Source: Paenibacillus rhizovicinus
GTDB lineage: Bacteria; Bacillota; Bacilli; Paenibacillales; Paenibacillaceae
Direction: 5' to 3'
NCBI RefSeq assembly: GCF_010365285.1
Contig: NZ_CP048286.1
Span: forward strand, 3,271,001-3,335,000
DNA: 64,000 nt
Shown: positions 59,498 through 64,000 of the stretch, piece by piece
Layout of the letters: each line of letters opens with the position of its first letter
How positions within the stretch are numbered: the stretch's first letter is position 1
The notes under the pieces: model-generated
Databases searched by the model: none
What the model saw: only the letters and a program-made list of their open reading frames with translations
What the model was told of the DNA's origin: nothing
Made by a program: the position numbers and the translations under genes

Positions 59498-60649
59498 CTA
59501 TGCCCTTTTCGTCACTTTATACAATAGTAAAATGATTTTGACGAGTACAGCGTCTCGGAACTGCCGGACATCCAGTTCTGTCTCCTGTTTAAGCTTGTCC
59601 AAACGGTAAAGCAGCGTATTGCGATGGATATATAACTTCTTCGCGGTTTCGCTGACATTGCAGTCCAAGGAGAAGAAGGTTTCAAGCGTCGTCAAGATTT
59701 CCGGATCCAAGAAGGCATCCGTCCGTTTCAAAGCCTGCTCCACGAATTTAATGCGATGGGGTTCGGGAATCGTGTTCAACAGTCGCTCTAGATGAAGCAG
59801 CCATGGCAGATGAATATTCGATCCGATATGGAACGCTCTCCCTAGATGAACGGTTTCCCTAAGCAATGCCGTTGTCCCTACGATGGAATTGGCCGGCGAT
59901 AGTGGATGGGATACCGCCAAATGGCATTCTCCAATCCATTCGCTTTCCAGCATTTCATGCAGGCCGAATGCGATCGAGGCCAGGCTTTCCTCAAGTGACT
60001 CTTCGTCTTCCTCATCGCGTTCGCCCGATTGCGCATCATTAATGAGGGAAGCTGGGCCGAGAATTAGCCACTCCTGATCTTTCAAAGGAATAATCAGCAC
60101 TTCCTCCGCAAGAAACGTCCGCAGCAGCTTCTCCAGTTCGCCGAAGCTTTCGCCATTCGGTTCGGATTGTTCGCAAACGAGAAGAAAAGGAATCATGGAA
60201 GAAAACAATCTGCCTCTGGATATAAGACGGTCAGGCAGCAGCAGCTTCGGTTCGCTTGCATCCAACTGCTCGTCAATCCATGTGCCAAGCTCTCTTGCGT
60301 ACCGTTCCGATTCTGTCATGCCTTCATAATGCTTCGAACGATCGGCGAGAATTTGACTCGCAGTCCAGCCAATTAGCCGCAGCTCCATTTCGCTGAACGG
60401 CTGCCGGTTCACCTCCAGAACATGAACCTGATCGGCTTCCTGTTCAAGAGCAAACCAGATTGCTCCCTCCGCACCGCTTACATAATCGCCAATTGTAACC
60501 GCATTCGTTTTAGGCTTTTGCAATCCATCGTTTTGATGACGGCCTTGTTCATTGCTCAGCAATAACCAGTCTTCAATCGGGAGCTTATGCTCTCGGACCG
60601 GGCAATCCAGAACCGCTTGCAATTGCATGATCCATTTTGCATCACTCAT
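59498..60649 (-). CDS. PucR/CdaR-like transcriptional regulator
   Basis: About 383 residues. The C-terminal helix-turn-helix (FSLDCNVSETAKKLYIHRNT, then LLYRLDKLKQETELDVRQF) is the PucR/CdaR type. The N-terminal 330 residues have no recognisable ligand domain and may be GAF-like. I use the ATG at 60649 with AGGGGCA upstream. The gene is adjacent to msmX on the same strand, so it may be linked to carbohydrate use. Confidence 0.8.
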   Translation of the reverse strand: MSDAKWIMQLQAVLDCPVREHKLPIEDWLLLSNEQGRHQNDGLQKPKTNAVTIGDYVSGAEGAIWFALEQEADQVHVLEVNRQPFSEMELRLIGWTASQILADRSKHYEGMTESERYARELGTWIDEQLDASEPKLLLPDRLISRGRLFSSMIPFLLVCEQSEPNGESFGELEKLLRTFLAEEVLIIPLKDQEWLILGPASLINDAQSGERDEEDEESLEESLASIAFGLHEMLESEWIGECHLAVSHPLSPANSIVGTTALLRETVHLGRAFHIGSNIHLPWLLHLERLLNTIPEPHRIKFVEQALKRTDAFLDPEILTTLETFFSLDCNVSETAKKLYIHRNTLLYRLDKLKQETELDVRQFRDAVLVKIILLLYKVTKRA

Positions 60650-60718
60650 GGGCTTGCCCCTATCCATCGGCGCGAGAAGCGCTTTTAATGGACAGTATAT
60701 CACATAAGACTGTTTTTT

Positions 60719-61660
60719 TCAGCTTAAGGCCAGCAGCAGAACGAGCGACAGGAGAGAGAAAAGCGCAGCGACTAAATAAATGAAGGAGACCGTTTGGATC
60801 TGTGTAAGCCCCCATTTCATAAGTACGTGGTGGGTATGAAGCTTGTCGGCACGATGCAGGCCCTTGCCCGACAACAGTCTGCGCAGCATCACGATTGCCG
60901 TATCTAATATAGGTACTCCAAGCGCCAGGAACGGCACTGCTACCGTAACGAGCGTTGCGCTTTTAAATGCACCGTCGACTGCGGTAACCGCCAACGCGTA
61001 TCCAAGGAACGTCGCTCCGGCGTCGCCCATGAAGATTCGTGCCGGGTAGAAATTATAAAACAAGAAGGCCGCGCAAGCAGCAACCAGAATAACCGCGAGC
61101 AGCGCAGTCGGATATTGTTGTTTGAACAGCGCCGCAATAAATAACGTCAAGGACGATAACGTCGACACGCCTGAAGCTAATCCATCTACGCCATCAATAA
61201 AATTGATCATATTAATTAGAGCAAACACCCAAATAATCGAACTAACGATGCCGAGCCAATGCGGAAATATAATCATCCCGTGCGGACTCGACAGCCCCTC
61301 GATTTCAATATCGAATAACAACGGGATTGCAGCTACGGCCATATAAGCAATGACGCGCGGCCACACCGGGAAATCGGCGCCACGCGACTTAGACGCATCG
61401 TCTATGAGCCCAATGACGACAAGAATGAATCCCCCTATACAAATCGTCAAACTAAGCGGTGTAATGCCCTGGAACATAAACAGCGTAACCACAACGCCGA
61501 AATAAAGTGCAGCACCACCCATAAGCGGTACCGGAGCTTTATGAATCTTGCGGGCGTTCGGACGATCGACGAATCCAAACCGGATTGCATACTTGCGAAG
61601 AATCGGAACCAGTATAGCAACAATTGCAAAACAAACGAGTGCCGACAATCCATATTTCAT
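60719..61660 (-). CDS. tagO: undecaprenyl-phosphate glycosyl-1-phosphate transferase (TagO/WecA-type)
   Basis: 313 residues, about 11 transmembrane helices. Motifs: HKAPVPLMGGAALYFGV, the Mg2+ Asp pair in GLIDDASKSRGAD, NMINFIDGVDGLASG, MGDAGATFLGYAL and the C-terminal LHTHHVLMKWG. It links GlcNAc-1-phosphate to undecaprenyl phosphate, starting teichoic acid or other wall polymers. The start at 61660 (AGGGGG 12 bases upstream) is preferred to an earlier frame start at 61762, which overlaps a terminator. Confidence 0.9.
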   Translation of the reverse strand: MKYGLSALVCFAIVAILVPILRKYAIRFGFVDRPNARKIHKAPVPLMGGAALYFGVVVTLFMFQGITPLSLTICIGGFILVVIGLIDDASKSRGADFPVWPRVIAYMAVAAIPLLFDIEIEGLSSPHGMIIFPHWLGIVSSIIWVFALINMINFIDGVDGLASGVSTLSSLTLFIAALFKQQYPTALLAVILVAACAAFLFYNFYPARIFMGDAGATFLGYALAVTAVDGAFKSATLVTVAVPFLALGVPILDTAIVMLRRLLSGKGLHRADKLHTHHVLMKWGLTQIQTVSFIYLVAALFSLLSLVLLLALS

Positions 61661-61760
61661 CGTGCTGCAGAACCCCCTGGAATCACAGTTGTGTCTGTCT
61701 TTTATGTCTTTGCGTTCAGTTTGCCCGCTGTCGGATGAAATACTCCGCTTGAATAAACAC

Positions 61761-61794
61761 AAAAAAACCTGCAGGTCTAAGACCTACAGGTGTA
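61761..61794 (-). terminator. terminator of the rRNA/tRNA operon
   Basis: CACCTGTAGGTCT / GACCTGCAGGT on the minus strand forms a strong stem followed by TTTTTTTG, 13 bp after tRNA-Lys. Confidence 0.85.
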
Positions 61795-61806
61795 ATGGTA
61801 TCGAAA

Positions 61807-61882
61807 TGGTGAGTCATGTAGGATTCGAACCTACGACACCCTGATTAAAAGTCAGGTGCTCTACCAACTGAGCTAATGACTC
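61807..61882 (-). tRNA. tRNA-Lys (TTT)
   Basis: Acceptor GAGTCAT/ATGACTC, anticodon loop CTTTTAA, T-arm GTAGGTTCGAATCCTAC, encoded CCA. Last tRNA before the terminator. Confidence 0.96.
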
Positions 61883-61894
61883 TCATTAAAAAAA

Positions 61895-61978
61895 TGGTGG
61901 AGGGCGATGGATTCGAACCACCGAACCGTGAGGAAGAGATTTACAGTCTCCCGCGTTTGGCCACTTCGCTAGCCCTCC
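61895..61978 (-). tRNA. tRNA-Tyr (GTA)
   Basis: Class II tRNA with a long variable arm, anticodon loop CTGTAAA, acceptor GGAGGGC/GCCCTCC and encoded CCA. Confidence 0.95.
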
Positions 61979-62013
61979 GTATATGACAAAAGGTATTACC
62001 TTTTGAACATAAA

Positions 62014-62089
<76 letters not shown>

Positions 62090-62104
62090 TTAAATTAAAA
62101 AAAA

Positions 62105-62181
62105 TGGCGGAGCCGACGGGATTCGAACCCGCGGTCTCCTGCGTGACAGGCAGGCATGTTGGGCCACTACACCACGGCTCC
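62105..62181 (-). tRNA. tRNA-Asp (GTC)
   Basis: Acceptor GGAGCCG/CGGCTCC, anticodon loop CTGTCAC, encoded CCA. Confidence 0.96.
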
Positions 62182-62194
62182 GCGTTTGTAAAGA

Positions 62195-62270
62195 TGGTGG
62201 AGGCTGACGGGATCGAACCGCCGACCCTCTGCTTGTAAGGCAGATGCTCTCCCAGCTGAGCTAAGCCTCC
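62195..62270 (-). tRNA. tRNA-Val (TAC)
   Basis: Acceptor GGAGGCT/AGCCTCC, anticodon loop CTTACAA, encoded CCA. Confidence 0.96.
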
Positions 62271-62278
62271 AGGGAATG

Positions 62279-62355
62279 TGGTAGCGGCGAAGGGACTCGA
62301 ACCCCCGACCCTCCGGGTATGAACCGAATGCTCTAGCCAGCTGAGCTACACCGCC
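62279..62355 (-). tRNA. tRNA-Met (CAT), elongator type
   Basis: Acceptor GGCGGTG/CGCCGCT with one G-U-type position, anticodon loop with CAT, encoded CCA. The paired first base argues against initiator tRNA; an Ile2 (modified CAT) tRNA cannot be excluded by sequence alone. Confidence 0.85.
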
Positions 62356-62385
62356 ACATTGTTGCCTCATCATACTGCTTGTCCA

Positions 62386-62406
62386 TTATAACTGAGGCAG
62401 TTATAA
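62386..62406. other. perfect palindrome upstream of the tRNA cluster
   Basis: TTATAACTG-AGG-CAGTTATAA, 9-bp arms, between 23S and tRNA-Met. On the minus strand its second arm provides a TATAAT, so it may be a promoter or processing site for the tRNAs. Confidence 0.5.
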
Positions 62407-62550
62407 GGATCAGGTTTAGACATCGCCAAACGTCTTTGCAATCAGTTTTTAACAAGCCGCGCTTGACGGTTGTTCTTCGCTGAATTACACCCTGAAAACT
62501 GGATACGAACCTTTGCGAAGGTTTCTTGCATTAGCTGAAACGAGTTGTTC

Positions 62551-64000
<1,450 letters not shown>

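Overview
The window looks like chromosome from a Gram-positive spore-former of the Paenibacillaceae (Paenibacillus/Cohnella type). Evidence: moderately high GC, strong AGGAGG-type ribosome binding sites, an S-layer-homology (SLH) anchored surface enzyme, an Sda-like sporulation checkpoint protein, and Bacillus-like synteny blocks: secG-rnr-smpB-ssrA; cggR-gap-pgk-tpiA-gpmI-eno; tRNA-Arg/clpP; rapZ-yvcK-whiA-crh; the his operon; and hprK-lgt-ppaX. These calls rest on reading motifs and gene order; no database search was run.

Layout. 1-5.2 kb: the start of a secreted protein, then a carbohydrate ABC importer (binding lipoprotein plus two permeases, no ATPase) divergent from a LacI-type regulator. 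5.2-16.5 kb: an accessory segment of about 10.9 kb bounded by two direct tmRNA (ssrA) copies that are identical over 352 bp, plus a third decayed tmRNA fragment. It holds a broken chemoreceptor gene, two HupE/UreJ-type membrane proteins around a TPR membrane protein, a large SLH-anchored purple-acid-phosphatase-like enzyme behind a strong Pho-box promoter, and a divergent four-gene membrane/lipoprotein cluster that includes a degenerate phosphoesterase-like protein. The native ssrA is the copy next to smpB; the distal copy has lost its 5' acceptor strand.

16.7-26.5 kb: smpB, rnr (with an unusual 330-residue Arg/Gly-rich tail), secG, a phytanoyl-CoA dioxygenase-like protein, a secreted leucine-rich-repeat protein, and an O-antigen-ligase-like/TPR membrane protein. 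26.5-35.3 kb: a sugar isomerase-like TIM barrel and the CggR-controlled lower-glycolysis operon, with a recognisable CggR operator. 35.3-46.9 kb: tRNA-Arg, clpP behind a CtsR box, an Sda-domain protein, a SIMPL protein, rapZ-yvcK-whiA-crh (the Crh-like protein carries His15), glucokinase, thioredoxin reductase, a TPR/HTH protein with a repeat-bearing leader, and prs followed by four 67-bp hairpin repeats. 47.2-53.5 kb: hisZGDBHF-IE, without hisA. 53.7-61.7 kb: a polysaccharide deacetylase, acyltransferase, ppaX, lgt, hprK, an MsmX-type ATPase (a plausible energiser for the ATPase-less importer), a PucR-like regulator and a TagO/WecA-type transferase. 61.8-64 kb: six tRNA genes downstream of a 23S rRNA gene that runs off the window, with no 5S gene between them.

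Carbon control is a recurring theme: HPr kinase, the Crh-like protein, YvcK, RapZ, CggR, glucokinase and MsmX all lie in the window. The most unusual part is the tmRNA-flanked, apparently phosphate-regulated segment.
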